Positions 52,161 through 63,600 of a stretch of DNA of 64,000 nucleotides are shown here, piece after piece (the first letter of the stretch is position 1; every line of letters starts with the position of its first letter). The stretch covers positions 6,499,979 through 6,563,978 of the forward strand of contig NZ_AP018248.1 of NCBI RefSeq assembly GCF_002368295.1, written 5' to 3'. The translations under genes and the position numbers were made by a program. This DNA comes from Tolypothrix tenuis PCC 7101 (GTDB lineage Bacteria > Cyanobacteriota > Cyanobacteriia > Cyanobacteriales > Nostocaceae). Under the pieces are notes generated by a model. It did no database searches. It saw only the letters and a list, made by a program, of their open reading frames with translations, and was not told where the DNA came from.

Positions 52161-52262
52161 ATACCAATTCAAAATTCAAAATTCAAAATTCAAAATTAAG
52201 AATCTAGACAGGACAAGGCTTTAGGTCTGTGTATCTGTCACATTCTTTTTTCAAATTGGTAT
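52161..52262. mobile_element. ATACCAATT-type MITE-like element, copy C
   Basis: Ends ATACCAATT / AATTGGTAT as at 35937-36034, with TTCAAAA-type heptamers expanded just inside the left end. Confidence 0.7.
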
Positions 52263-52317
52263 AACATACTCTACAATTTAATTTTCTTAATAGTCGTTTG
52301 TCATCATTGCCTTTGTC

Positions 52318-52387
52318 CCTTAACCCTTGACCCTTAACCCTTAACCCTTAACCCTTAACCCTTAACCCTTGACCCTTGACCCTTGAC
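52318..52387. repeat. Tandem heptamer TAACCCT / TGACCCT, about 10 copies
   Basis: STRR array ending 9 bases before the wecB ATG, so it contains the region where its ribosome-binding site would be. Confidence 0.9.
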
Positions 52388-52396
52388 CAATAACTA

Positions 52397-53512
52397 ATGA
52401 CTAATCAAAAACGAGTTTATATAATCTTAGGTACTCGTCCAGAAGCAATTAAACTAGCTCCTGTAATTCAAGTATTTCAAAGGTCACAAGATTTTGAGTC
52501 ACAAGTAATTTTGACTGGACAACATCGGGAAATGGTTGAGCAAGTAATGCAGCTATTCAACCTCAAAGCCGATGGAAACTTAGAGATTATGCAGCCTCAG
52601 CAATCTTTAAGTGATATTACCTGTCGCAGTTTGCGCGGTTTGGAAAAGTTATTTAAAGAAAGCAAGCCAGACTTAGTCATAGTACAGGGAGATACTACAA
52701 CAGCTTTTGCCGCAGCGTTGGCGGCCTTTTATCAAAAAATTCCTGTAGGTCATGTAGAAGCAGGATTAAGAACTGATGACATCTTGAATCCTTATCCAGA
52801 AGAAGCGAACCGTCGCCTAATTTCGCAGATTACGCAATTGCACTTTGCACCCACACCATTGGCTGTGGAAAATTTACAGCGTTCTGGTGTGTTGGGTGAG
52901 ATTCACTTAACGGGTAACACGGTAATTGATGCGCTGTTAAATGTGGCTGCAATTGAGCCAGCTTGCAATATTCCCGGTTTAGACTGGTCATCATATCGCA
53001 CATTGCTGGCTACGGTGCATCGCCGGGAGAATTGGGGAGAACCACTACAAGGAATTGCTCAGGGGTTTTTACAGATATTAGAGAAATTTCCTGATACGGC
53101 GCTACTTTTACCATTACACCGCAATCCTACAGTCAGGGAACCATTGCAGGCGCTGTTAGGGAATCATCCCCGGATATTTTTAACAGAACCTTTAGATTAT
53201 CAGGAATTAGTCGGCGCGATCGCGCGATCGCATTTCTTGCTGACTGATTCTGGGGGTTTGCAAGAAGAAGCACCCAGCCTCGGTAAGCCTGTACTAGTTC
53301 TGCGAGAAACCACAGAAAGGCCAGAAGCAGTAACGGCGGGTACAGCTAAACTTGTAGGCACTGAAACTGAGAATATTGTGGCAGCTGCGGCGGAGTTACT
53401 CAGAAACCCCTTAGCTTACGACACAATGGCAAACGCTATCAATCCTTTTGGAGATGGTAAAGCAAGCGATCGCATTTTACAAATCGTCAAAAATTACTTT
53501 CAATCTCATTGA
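52397..53512 (+). CDS. wecB: UDP-N-acetylglucosamine 2-epimerase (non-hydrolysing)
   Basis: 371 aa. GTRPEAIKLAPVIQ at the start, GQHREMVEQVMQLFNL, VQGDTTTAFAAALAAFY, HVEAGLRTDD, TVHRRENWG and LTDSGGLQEEAPSLGKPVLVLRETTERPEA are the family motifs. It interconverts UDP-GlcNAc and UDP-ManNAc for cell-surface polysaccharides. The gene is alone; no adjacent glycosyltransferase. The start at 52397 follows a TGACCCT repeat without a good Shine-Dalgarno site. A hairpin (53532-53553) follows it. Confidence 0.95.
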   Translation: MTNQKRVYIILGTRPEAIKLAPVIQVFQRSQDFESQVILTGQHREMVEQVMQLFNLKADGNLEIMQPQQSLSDITCRSLRGLEKLFKESKPDLVIVQGDTTTAFAAALAAFYQKIPVGHVEAGLRTDDILNPYPEEANRRLISQITQLHFAPTPLAVENLQRSGVLGEIHLTGNTVIDALLNVAAIEPACNIPGLDWSSYRTLLATVHRRENWGEPLQGIAQGFLQILEKFPDTALLLPLHRNPTVREPLQALLGNHPRIFLTEPLDYQELVGAIARSHFLLTDSGGLQEEAPSLGKPVLVLRETTERPEAVTAGTAKLVGTETENIVAAAAELLRNPLAYDTMANAINPFGDGKASDRILQIVKNYFQSH

Positions 53513-53531
53513 AACTTGAAAATGCGACATC

Positions 53532-53553
53532 GGGCAAGAAATAACTCTTGCCC
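53532..53553 (+). terminator. Hairpin after wecB
   Basis: GGGCAAGA and TCTTGCCC with loop AATAAC; partial T-run. Confidence 0.6.
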
Positions 53554-53760
53554 CTTTAGCCTTATATTTCTGTATCTCCTGCTTGAGGGAGTGATTGATT
53601 ATTTTTGCAGTTGCAAATCCCTAGTACAATGCGGCAAAAGTTTCTCAGCAGTCGTGATGGTAGTGCTGAGGAGCCAGTGCGTTCGGTCGCCAGACTTGTT
53701 CGCTTAACGTCTCTCCTTGGGAGAAGCAACTGGCGTTACTGAGCTGAATTTTATTACTGA

Positions 53761-54942
53761 TTAGTTATTTCTGCCAGTTTGCACTAGTGCATTAGGTAGA
53801 TATTCACGCACTTTATTCAAAACTTGATCAACCTCTATAGGTTTAGTCACAAAATCTGTTGCACCAAAAACCTTAGACCGAACTTTATCAAACAGACCAT
53901 CACTGCCCGTTAAAATAATTACTGGCGTGTTTGACAATACAGAAGTTCTGCGTAACTGGGCACAGAGTTCATATCCATTTATGCCTGGCATAATTAAATC
54001 TAAGAAGATTAAGTCTGGCTTATGTTGAATCAAAATAGGTAGAGCTTGCACAGGTTGCTGAACATTAATCAACCTCATCCCAAATGGGATGAGAATTTCT
54101 TGGAGCAATTGACCAACTTGGGGGCTATCATCTACACAAGCAATAAGTGGAGCAGTTAGCTGTTTTAGTGGTGTAAAGTTATAGCTATTTTTGAGTTCTG
54201 TAGTTGGTAAAGTCAAGTCAGGTACTGCAATTAGTTCCATAATTCCTTGACGAATATAAGGAAGTAGGGAACGAGTGACTGATAATAAACTCTGATTCAT
54301 TTTTACGGCTAAATCCCATAAGGTGTATTTGCCGTTCATTAAATTTGCAAAGTTTTTGTAGACAGTTGGGCTTACCATCTGTCGAAGTTCTTCTGGTTTA
54401 CGGATGATTGGTGCTAAGTGAGGAGAGAAAGTTGCTAACCCAGGTTTTGACCAAATATTCCAAGATTCTTGTACTTGTTGAATAACTATATTGGAATTTG
54501 TGAAATCAGTGGGTGCTTTTAAAATTATTTCTTGATGGCGCTCATAGGATAAAGGATGACGATTGAGATTTTGAGCTACATCAAATATAACTTCTGATAT
54601 TGTTCCCCTCACAATGCCGTTAATTTGTGGGATAGTTACCTGATATTTTTTATATAGAATTTCTAGTAAACGATAATCCCAATGATCGCTTACAGTATCT
54701 TCAACATCTAAGAGTAACTTGCTAATCGCAATCTGTGGACAATTCTGTGTGATGTATCTATATAGACGACGACGAGGATGATTTCCTCCTGTTGCCCACA
54801 CTATTTGCCCTAGATGATAATAGAAATTCCATTGCTCGTTATGATGGTTTTTAACATTTAGCTGGCCACTATACTGAATTTTGATGGAGTGTTGAAATTC
54901 ATACAATAATTTATCTAATTTTGTTTGTTCGAGAGAGAGCAT
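53761..54942 (-). CDS. PatA-type response regulator (PATAN domain plus receiver)
   Basis: 393 aa. N-terminal PATAN (DUF4388-like) region (about 1-240, including IKIQYSGQLNVKNHHNEQWNFYYHLGQIVWATGG) and a C-terminal receiver with ACVDDSPQVGQLL and LIFLDLIMPGINGYEL (phospho-acceptor Asp). This arrangement is that of PatA (heterocyst patterning) and PixG/PilG-type regulators. These work with chemotaxis-like systems; no CheA/MCP or pil cluster is adjacent. Start ATG preceded by ATTAAACTT. It is isolated between long spacers, so it is an orphan regulator. Confidence 0.88.
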   Translation of the reverse strand: MLSLEQTKLDKLLYEFQHSIKIQYSGQLNVKNHHNEQWNFYYHLGQIVWATGGNHPRRRLYRYITQNCPQIAISKLLLDVEDTVSDHWDYRLLEILYKKYQVTIPQINGIVRGTISEVIFDVAQNLNRHPLSYERHQEIILKAPTDFTNSNIVIQQVQESWNIWSKPGLATFSPHLAPIIRKPEELRQMVSPTVYKNFANLMNGKYTLWDLAVKMNQSLLSVTRSLLPYIRQGIMELIAVPDLTLPTTELKNSYNFTPLKQLTAPLIACVDDSPQVGQLLQEILIPFGMRLINVQQPVQALPILIQHKPDLIFLDLIMPGINGYELCAQLRRTSVLSNTPVIILTGSDGLFDKVRSKVFGATDFVTKPIEVDQVLNKVREYLPNALVQTGRNN

Positions 54943-55968
54943 AAGTTTAATCAGGAATTCAGCAAATAAATATCGTGTGATTTAATCAACCTGAGAGTGA
55001 CCAATTTCTTGTAATAAAGCACTGGACTCTATACAATCATTACCAAACAGAAACCATAGAAATATCAGTAGATTTACCCTATATTGCTAATCTTGTCTCC
55101 ATCAGTAAAGCTTAGAGATTCAAAATTGCTTTGGGGAAAATCATATCAGTGAAAATGATTTTCTGTGGTATATAGCAATCCATGCAGTAGTTGCGATATT
55201 ACGCTTTCATTGAGGGAATAAAAAGAACAAATTACCTATGCAATAGGAATGCTATAGCTAATTAATGTCACACTGCGCGGATATTATTAATAATAATATT
55301 AAAATATGTAAACTAAATAGATAACCGTAATAATACGGTTATAAAAATTAAGATTTTCAAGCTAAAACCATGATTTTTAAGTGAAGAATGGCAACCGATT
55401 TCGGAAATTCCCAATAAAAAATAAACAATTGCTTTAGTAAACAGGGAAAATAGAAATTTTATAGCTATATTCGATGTGGGTATTGAGTAATTTGATAAAT
55501 AATTGTTTGGATGAAGTCAACTTTAACACTCGGTTAAGTAAACCACTGATAATCAACTGAAATATTTTTTACTCCAAAACGATTACATTTTCATATCTCC
55601 TTTTATTCAATCCCTTGATTTCTCCTTACCGATTTAATATGTAACTTATATAATAAGTACGCTGCAAATAGTCTTGAATGTATTGATTTTTCTAAGAATT
55701 AGCTGGTCAAATATAGTAAATTTATTAGTTGAAATCACGGATGAAATATTATTGCTTTACATTTTCTTTGCAAAACTTAGAGGACTCTTTATAGTTTTTA
55801 TACAAAAAAAGAATTATTACTTGCTAAAGTCTATTGATAACTATTAAAGCGGCACTACCATATTTTTTTTATCCTCTGCTTATTCTATAAAATTATTTAG
55901 TAATTGGTGGATAGAGTTGATGTATTGTAACCAATCTACTAATTTCTATAGTTCGCAGAGAATCTATC
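54943..55968. other. AT-rich 1-kb intergenic region
   Basis: No coding frame or clear motif; it ends at the MITE-like element copy 2. Likely contains the PatA-like promoter. Confidence 0.4.
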
Positions 55969-56146
55969 TTAGAGGTTGTTTGAAAAGTTTTTCCCTGTGA
56001 TTTTAATTGCACTGTTACCCCCCTTAATCCCCCCTTGGCAAGGGGGGAGACCGGAAAATCCAGTTCCCTCCCCTTTCTAAGGGGAGGGCTAGGGTGGGGT
56101 AAAAAATATTTGATACACTACTACAGACTTTTCAAACATCCTCTTA
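55969..56146. mobile_element. MITE-like element, 178 bp, copy 2
   Basis: Almost identical to 7181-7358. Flanked by TTA on both sides. It lies 213 bp upstream of the NRPS start and may carry outward promoter or terminator activity. Confidence 0.85.
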
Positions 56147-56358
56147 TAAGCCTGATGTGAATTAGCAAAGCTTACGATTCCATAATGGTTACAAGATTAG
56201 TCAAAAATCATGATTTTGAGACTACCTTCACAAGGAAAATAGTTTCATCCCTTAATTCATATCAAAAGTCTTATTTAATTTTGTAATCATCTAATTTTTA
56301 TCCAGATGATTACATTTCCCATAATCATCAAACCATCTATTATTTGTACCAGCATCAA

Positions 56359-59300
56359 ATGCCCGTAGTAAGTCTAAAAAATTTATATCAACTTTCATCT
56401 GTACAGCAAGGAATGCTATTTAACAATCTAGTTGCTCAAAAGCCAGGAGTTGATATTGAGCAGATGATTTGTTTAGTAGATGAAGAAATTGATGTTTTGG
56501 CATTTCAACAAGCATGGCAGAAAGTTCTAGAAAGACACGCAGTTTTGAGAACTAGCTTTGATTGGGAAAGTGAACCAGAACCTTTGCAATGCGTGCATCA
56601 AAAAGTGATCATTCCCCTAGAACAGCAAGATTGGCGTGGCTTATCTAATATAGAACAATCAACTAAATTACAAGCTTATCTGCAAAGCGATCGCAGGCGT
56701 GGTTTTCAGCTGAATGTTGCACCCTTGATGCGCCTAGCATTATTTCGCTTGCAAACATCTGTCTACCAATTTGTTTGGACTTTTCACCATGCTGTTTTAG
56801 ATGGTCGCTCTTTGACTATCGTCATCAAAGAATTATTCACCTTTTATGACGCTTTGCGTGAAGGTAAAGCAGTACAACTCCCCGCACCCCGTCCTTATCA
56901 AGACCACATTGCATGGTTACAGCAACAAAATTGGTCTCGGGCTGAAAGTTTTTGGCGGAACTTGCTTAAAGGCTTTACTGCACCCACACCTTTATTAGTA
57001 GACTCAAACCCCCATGAGCAAAGCGGTTTTGGCGAGCAAGCAATCCAACTTTCACCAAAAACGACGGCGATGTTGCAGTCTTTAGCTAAACAACATCAAC
57101 TTACACTCAATACTTTAATACAGGGTGCTTGGGCAATACTTTTAAGCCGTTACAGTGGCGAAACAGATGTTGTCTTTGGTGCTACAAGAGCCTGTCGCCA
57201 TTCCTCTGTAGCGGGAGCTGAATCGATGGTAGGGCTGTTGATCAATACCTTACCAGTCCGAGTTAGGGTTTCTGGGGAAAAACCACTGCTAACTTGGCTC
57301 AAGGAATTGCGATCGCAGTGGGTAGCTTTGCGAGAATATGAACATACTCCCTTAACCCAGGTGCAAAGATGGAGCGATATTCCAGCAGGAACGCCTTTGT
57401 TCGATAGTATTTTGGTATTTGAAAATTATGAATTAGATTCAGCTTTGCGTTCTCAGGGTGGTAGATGGCAAAACCTGGAATTCCGCCTAGAAGAACAGAC
57501 GAACTTTCCCCTAACATTGGTTGGCTATGCAGGGTCAGAATTGTTATTGAAACTCAAATATGACCAACAGCTCTTCGACGATGCCAAAATTACGCGGATG
57601 CTGGGACATCTTGAGACTTTATTGTCCAGCATGGCCACTCATCCTTGGCAGTGTTTAGGAGAATTGCAACTATTAACAGCAGATGAAAGACAGCAAATGT
57701 TAATCGAGTGGAATCATACACAAGCTGATTTTGCCGAGCAACTTTGTATTCATCAACTATTTGAAGCGCAAGTAAAGCAGACACCCAATGCTGTAGCTGT
57801 TGTCTGTGGCGAGCAACAACTAACTTATCATCAGTTGAATTGTAGAGCTAATCAATTAGCCCATCACCTGCAACAACTGGGTGTAAAACCTGGGGTGTTA
57901 GTTGCTGTTTATCTAGAACGTTCCATAGAAATGATTCCCGCAGTGCTAGGGATTTTAAAAGCTGGAGGTGCCTATGTGCCATTAGAACCCAGTTTCCCTA
58001 AAGCACGCATTCAATTACTGCTGTCTTCTCTGCAAATTAATTGTTTAGTTACCCAAACTGGCCTGTTACCTAGTATCCATGAGCTAGAACTGAGTGCACT
58101 GCAACACTTAATCTGTTTAGATAAATCTGCACATACTCAATCTGTATGGGAAGTAGGACATCAGCAAGTGTGGAATCGTCCCAATCTAGATTTACTATCC
58201 ACAGAAAATTTGCCAGCATCTGCCAATTCTGATGATATTGCCTATGTGATTTTTACTTCTGGTTCTACAGGTACACCCAAAGGGGTTGTAGTTCGTCATC
58301 AACCAGTCATCAATCTCATTGAATGGGTAAACAAAACATTTAATGTCAATTCTGACGACAGAGTTTTATTTATCACATCCTTATGTTTTGACCTATCGGT
58401 TTATGACATCTTTGGACTTTTAGCTGCTGGTGGTTCAATTCGAGTTGTTCCTAGCCATGATGTCCGAGATCCAGAAGCCTTGTTGCACATTCTCTGTCAT
58501 GAGCCGATTACATTCTGGGATTCTGCGCCGCCAGCACTGCAACAACTGGCTAGTTTTTTCCCCAAGGTTCAAGAAAATAATTGCCATCCCCAATTACGCC
58601 TCGTATTTATGAGTGGTGATTGGATACCAGTTACACTGCCAGATTTACTGAAAGCTACCTTCCCAGGGGTTGAGGTAGTTAGTTTGGGTGGAGCAACAGA
58701 AGCAACTGTTTGGTCTAATTATTACCCCATTGGCAAAGTAGAAGCCCATTGGAAGAGTATTCCCTATGGCAAACCCATCCAAAATGCTCAATATTATATT
58801 TTGGATGATTACCTCAATCCTTGCCCCGTAGGGGTAACTGGGGAATTGTATATAGGTGGAGAATGTTTAGCCTCTGGCTATTTAAATCAACCAGAACTCA
58901 CAGCCCAAAAATTCATTCCCAATCCCTTTGGCAATTCAAAATTATATAAAACTGGGGACTTAGCCCGCTATTTTAGTGATGGTAATATTGAATTTCTCGG
59001 GCGGATTGACCATCAGGTAAAGATTCGCGGTTTCCGCATTGAGTTGGGAGAGATTGAAAGCGTACTCACACAACACCACTCTGTACAGGAAGCTGTAGTT
59101 ATCGCCAGAGAGGATGAGCCAGGAAATAAGCGATTAGTGGCGTATGTTGTGGTAGATGCTGAAAATGCGTCTTCCATGAATGAATTACGGCGTTTTCTGC
59201 AAGAAAAAATGCCAGAGTATATGATACCCTCTGCCTTTGTTGCGATCGCCAAAATTCCACTAACTCCAAATGGTAAAGTAGACCGTCGCGCTTTACCCAT

Positions 59301-60399
59301 TCCCAACCAAAGACCGGAATTAGAGAAAGCCTTTGTTGCCCCTAGTCAAGCTGTAGAAATTGAGTTAGCGCAAATTTGGTCAGAGGTATTAAATATTCAG
59401 TTAATTGGCATCAAGGATAATTTCTTTGACTTGGGTGGAAACTCGATACTAGCAGTCAAATTATTTACCCAAATCGAAAAGAAATTTGGTCAAAAACTGC
59501 CTTTAGCGACCTTACTGCAATCACCTACCATAGAACAATTAGCTAGCATTCTCAGCCAACCAAATATATCGGCTTCTTGGTCTTCTTTGGTAACTATTCA
59601 GCTAGGTAGCAGTGCAAAACGGCCTTTATTCTTAATCCATGCCCTCGGAGGTAATGTAATTGGCTATCAAACTCTAGTACGTCACTTAGGTACAGAACAA
59701 CCTGTATATGGGCTACAAGCACAAGGACTAGATGGTAAACAAGCTCCCCACACCAAAGTTGAGGACATGGCATCTCATTACATCCAAGAGATTCGCACTG
59801 TGCAACCACATGGCCCCTATCTGTTGGGTGGTTTTTCGAGTGGGGGAATTATCGCTTTTGAAATGGCGCGTCAGTTAGATGCTCAAGGCGATCGCGTGGC
59901 TTTATTAGCTATGTTTGATACATATAACCCCAGCTTGTATATCCGTAATCCTTCGTTTTGGCGGACAATTTATGTATATTTGCTGACTCTATTGCAACTG
60001 CGATCGGCGGATAGATGGAACTATTTTCTCGCTAAAGTCGATTGGTTTGCTTCCCTGTTGACTGGGAAACCAAGCAGCAAATTTGACTTGTGGAATGAAC
60101 ACTCGTTTACCGAAGATGCCAATCCTTACAACATGGCATTGATAGAAACTTTCAAGCAAGCCACAATGGGAGATTATATACCACAACCTTACTCTGGACA
60201 GGTCACTTTATTTACTACCAAAGAAATTTTGAGATGGTGTCAGTTCAAATCCTGTAGAGGCTGGTATGGAATGGCTCACAAAGGTGTGGAAATTCACCAA
60301 GTACCAGGTACACATTTAGGTATGTTGGGAGAACCAAGCGTACAAATTTTAGCCGAAAAATTAATTATTTGCTTAGACCACGCACAAGCAAATAATTAG
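56359..60399 (+). CDS. Single-module NRPS, C-A-PCP-TE
   Basis: 1346 aa from the ATG at 56359; a TTG at 56344 is an alternative. Condensation domain with HHAVLDG (H143, H144, D148), adenylation domain with FTSGSTGTPKG, FDLSVYDIFG and LYKTGDLA, PCP with phosphopantetheine Ser 1029 in FDLGGNSILA, and a thioesterase with Ser 1160 in GFSSGG. By position the specificity residues read about D-L-Y-D-M-S-L-V-W-K, close to the cysteine code DLYNLSLIWK; this is inference. With a condensation domain but no loading partner, it needs an upstream acyl- or peptidyl-carrier, or a partner elsewhere. No tailoring genes are adjacent; a signalling kinase follows. Confidence 0.9.
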   Translation: MPVVSLKNLYQLSSVQQGMLFNNLVAQKPGVDIEQMICLVDEEIDVLAFQQAWQKVLERHAVLRTSFDWESEPEPLQCVHQKVIIPLEQQDWRGLSNIEQSTKLQAYLQSDRRRGFQLNVAPLMRLALFRLQTSVYQFVWTFHHAVLDGRSLTIVIKELFTFYDALREGKAVQLPAPRPYQDHIAWLQQQNWSRAESFWRNLLKGFTAPTPLLVDSNPHEQSGFGEQAIQLSPKTTAMLQSLAKQHQLTLNTLIQGAWAILLSRYSGETDVVFGATRACRHSSVAGAESMVGLLINTLPVRVRVSGEKPLLTWLKELRSQWVALREYEHTPLTQVQRWSDIPAGTPLFDSILVFENYELDSALRSQGGRWQNLEFRLEEQTNFPLTLVGYAGSELLLKLKYDQQLFDDAKITRMLGHLETLLSSMATHPWQCLGELQLLTADERQQMLIEWNHTQADFAEQLCIHQLFEAQVKQTPNAVAVVCGEQQLTYHQLNCRANQLAHHLQQLGVKPGVLVAVYLERSIEMIPAVLGILKAGGAYVPLEPSFPKARIQLLLSSLQINCLVTQTGLLPSIHELELSALQHLICLDKSAHTQSVWEVGHQQVWNRPNLDLLSTENLPASANSDDIAYVIFTSGSTGTPKGVVVRHQPVINLIEWVNKTFNVNSDDRVLFITSLCFDLSVYDIFGLLAAGGSIRVVPSHDVRDPEALLHILCHEPITFWDSAPPALQQLASFFPKVQENNCHPQLRLVFMSGDWIPVTLPDLLKATFPGVEVVSLGGATEATVWSNYYPIGKVEAHWKSIPYGKPIQNAQYYILDDYLNPCPVGVTGELYIGGECLASGYLNQPELTAQKFIPNPFGNSKLYKTGDLARYFSDGNIEFLGRIDHQVKIRGFRIELGEIESVLTQHHSVQEAVVIAREDEPGNKRLVAYVVVDAENASSMNELRRFLQEKMPEYMIPSAFVAIAKIPLTPNGKVDRRALPIPNQRPELEKAFVAPSQAVEIELAQIWSEVLNIQLIGIKDNFFDLGGNSILAVKLFTQIEKKFGQKLPLATLLQSPTIEQLASILSQPNISASWSSLVTIQLGSSAKRPLFLIHALGGNVIGYQTLVRHLGTEQPVYGLQAQGLDGKQAPHTKVEDMASHYIQEIRTVQPHGPYLLGGFSSGGIIAFEMARQLDAQGDRVALLAMFDTYNPSLYIRNPSFWRTIYVYLLTLLQLRSADRWNYFLAKVDWFASLLTGKPSSKFDLWNEHSFTEDANPYNMALIETFKQATMGDYIPQPYSGQVTLFTTKEILRWCQFKSCRGWYGMAHKGVEIHQVPGTHLGMLGEPSVQILAEKLIICLDHAQANN

Positions 60400-60549
60400 A
60401 TTGATACCAAGTTGCAATCTAATATAGTATTTGTCATTGCGATCGCAACGCAGTCAAGGGAAGCAATCTCATTAATTTCCAGGTACTACGGCTGACCGTA
60501 AATTATACCAATTCAAATAATGTTTGCACCAGATAAATATACTCATTTT

Positions 60550-60575
60550 CCCCTCGGAGGTGTTCTCCGCAGGGG
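60550..60575 (+). terminator. Hairpin after the NRPS
   Basis: CCCCTCGGAG and CTCCGCAGGGG form a stem, followed by ATTTTGTTGCC. A half-copy of the ATACCAATT element (from about 60504) is directly before it. Confidence 0.5.
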
Positions 60576-60686
60576 ATTTTGTTGCCTTTCCTTGTGCTTT
60601 TTTACCTAACTGACAACTTTGGCTAATCAGATTTTTCCTCCCCCACCTTCAAAAGCGATAGGATATTTATTTATTTGGCAGTTCCT

Positions 60687-63600
60687 ATGAGTATTCTTAT
60701 TGCAGGTTACAACCTCATCGAAGTCCTGTATGACGGTACTACTACCTGCGTTTACCGTGCTTTGCGGGAACCAGAGCAAACATCGGTAATTATTAAAACT
60801 CTCAAAGCTGAGTATCCCACTAGGCAACAACTAACTCAATTAAGGCATGAATATCAAATACTGCAAAGTCTAAATATTGCAGGTATTGTTAAACCTTTGG
60901 CAATAGAGAATTATCACAATGGTTTAGCATTAATTCTGACAGATTTTGCTGGAGAAACTCTCAATAATTTTATTAATATCCAAACTTTTGATTTAAGTCA
61001 ATTTTTAAACATTGCTATTCAGTTAGCTACTATTCTTGCCGATTTACATCAAAATAATATTATTCATAAAGATATTAAGCCACAAAATATTTTAATTAAT
61101 CCGCAAACAAACCAAGTAGAAATTATCGACTTTAGTATCTCATCATATTTATTCAGCGAAACTCAAAATCCTAGCGATCCTAATTTTTTAGAAGGTACCC
61201 TCGCCTATATGTCGCCAGAACAAACAGGCAGGATGAACCGTGCAATTGATTATCGTACTGACTTTTACTCTTTAGGTGTCACTTTTTATGAAATGTTAAC
61301 GAGTCAGTTACCTTTCCAAGTTAATGACTCTTTAGAATTAGTTCATTGCCATATTGCCAAAACTCCCGTATCACCTCAAGAAATTAACTCTAATATTCCT
61401 CCAGTAGTTGCGGATATTGTAATGAAGTTATTAGCGAAAACTGCTGAGGATAGATATCAAAATGCTTTGGGACTCAAAGCAGATTTAGAAGAATGCCTAC
61501 GACAACTACAAGCAACAAAACAAATTGCCCATTTCCAGATTGGTCAACTTGATTTATCTAGCCAATTTCTCATTCCCCAAAAACTTTATGGGCGCGAGGC
61601 AGAAGTTGCGATGCTGATAAATGCATTTGAGCGCGTCAGCCTTGGGGCAACAGAGATGATGTTAGTAAGTGGGTATTCTGGTATAGGAAAATCCTGCTTG
61701 GTCAATGAAGTTCATAAACCTATAGTTCGCCAACATGGATATTTTATTTCGGGTAAATTTGACCAATTTAAACGGAATATTCCCTACGCTTCTTTGATAC
61801 AAGCTTTTCAAGAATTAATTCGGCAACTATTAACAGAAAGTAGCGAGCAAATTGCCAATTGGCAAGCAAAGCTTTTAGCTGCTTTGGGTAATAATGGCCA
61901 AATTATTATTGATGTAATTCCTGATGTTGAAAGAATTATTGGTACACAACCAGAGGTGCCGCAATTAGGCCCTACTGAATCGCAAAACCGATTTAATCGC
62001 CTGTTTCAGCAATTTATTCATGTATTTTGTCAACCTGAACATCCGTTGGTGGTGTTCTTGGATGATTTACAGTGGGCAGATTCAGCTTCATTAAAGTTAA
62101 TTCAACTGCTGACGCATAATCCAGATAGTCAATATTTATTACTGATTGGTGCCTATCGAAATAATGAAGTTAATGAAGCTCATCCGTTGATTTCATTTTT
62201 AGAAGCAATGCAAAAATCTGGTGTAGTTATTAATAATATTTTGTTGCAGCCATTGGCGATTTCTCATGTTACTCAATTACTCAGTGATACTTTGCACAAT
62301 AACTCAGAGAACTTAGCAATATTAGCTGATTTACTGTTCAATAAAACTCAAGGTAATCCTTTTTTCTTAACCCAGCTACTCAAATCACTTTATCAAGATA
62401 ACTTATTGTCATTTAATTTTAGTGATAGGTATTGGCAGTGGGATATCCAGCTTTTACAAAATATTGATATCACTGATAATGTGATTGAATTAATGGTCAG
62501 CCAGATTCAAAAGCTGTTACCGAATACAAAGAATGCTTTAAAGTTAGCTGCTTGTATTGGGGATAAATTTTCTTTAGAAGTTCTGGCAACTGTTAATAAA
62601 ACAGATCAGTTAGCAACAGCCACAGATTTATGGGAAGCTCTGCAAGCAGGTTTAATATTACCCTTAAACAATTCCTCAATAATCCCCCTCCAATTTGAGC
62701 AAAAAGAAATCAATAATAGCGAACCAACAATTACATATAGATTCTTACATGACCGAGTACAGCAAGCAGCATATTCTCTGATTCCCGATGAGCAGAAGAA
62801 AGCAACACACCTCAAAATTGGTCAATTAATGCTGCAAAATGCAACTCCAGAAGAACGCAAAGAAAATATATTTGCGCTAGTAAATCAACTCAATTATGGT
62901 ATTGAACTACTGACATCTGAGTCAGAAAAATATGAACTAGCTCAACTTAACCTCTTAGCAGGGCAAAAAGCGAAAGCAGCGACAGCCTATGATGCAGCCG
63001 TGCGTTATTTCAATGTCGGTTTGAAATTGTTGCCTGTTAATAGCTGGTATCAGCAATATGAATTAACATTAGCTCTGCATCAAGAAACAGCAGAAGCAGT
63101 ATTTCTGACTGGTGATTTTGAGCAAATGGAGCAACTGATTCAGGTAGTTCTGCAACGAGCAAAATCGCAATTGCATAAAGTGAATGTCTATGAGTTGCGA
63201 ATTAAAAGTTGTGAAGTCCAAAGAAAACTTTTGGAAGCCGTAAAACTAGGTTTAGAAGCTATAGAAATATTAGGAGTAAAACTGCCTGAATCACCAACTC
63301 CTTTAGATGTTCAGCAAGCTATTAAGGAAACAACAGCTAATTTAGCCGTTCAAGGCATAGAAAATTTAGTTAATCTACCTATAATGACAGATGCAGAGAA
63401 GCTAGCAGCATTTCGGTTAATAGTAAGTTTAGTGCCTGCGGCTTATCAGTCTGCACCGACATTATTTATTTTGATGGCTTGTCAGCAAGTAAATTTATCA
63501 ATTCAACATGGAATTACTTCCTTATCTGTTAGCGGCTTTGCTGATTATGGAATTCTGTTTGGCGGTATTTTACAAGATATAGAAGCTGCTGATAAATTTG

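Noticed and set aside
53516..53707. 63-aa frame after wecB.
   Set aside because: It lies over the wecB terminator hairpin and a short interspersed palindrome, with no typical coding features.
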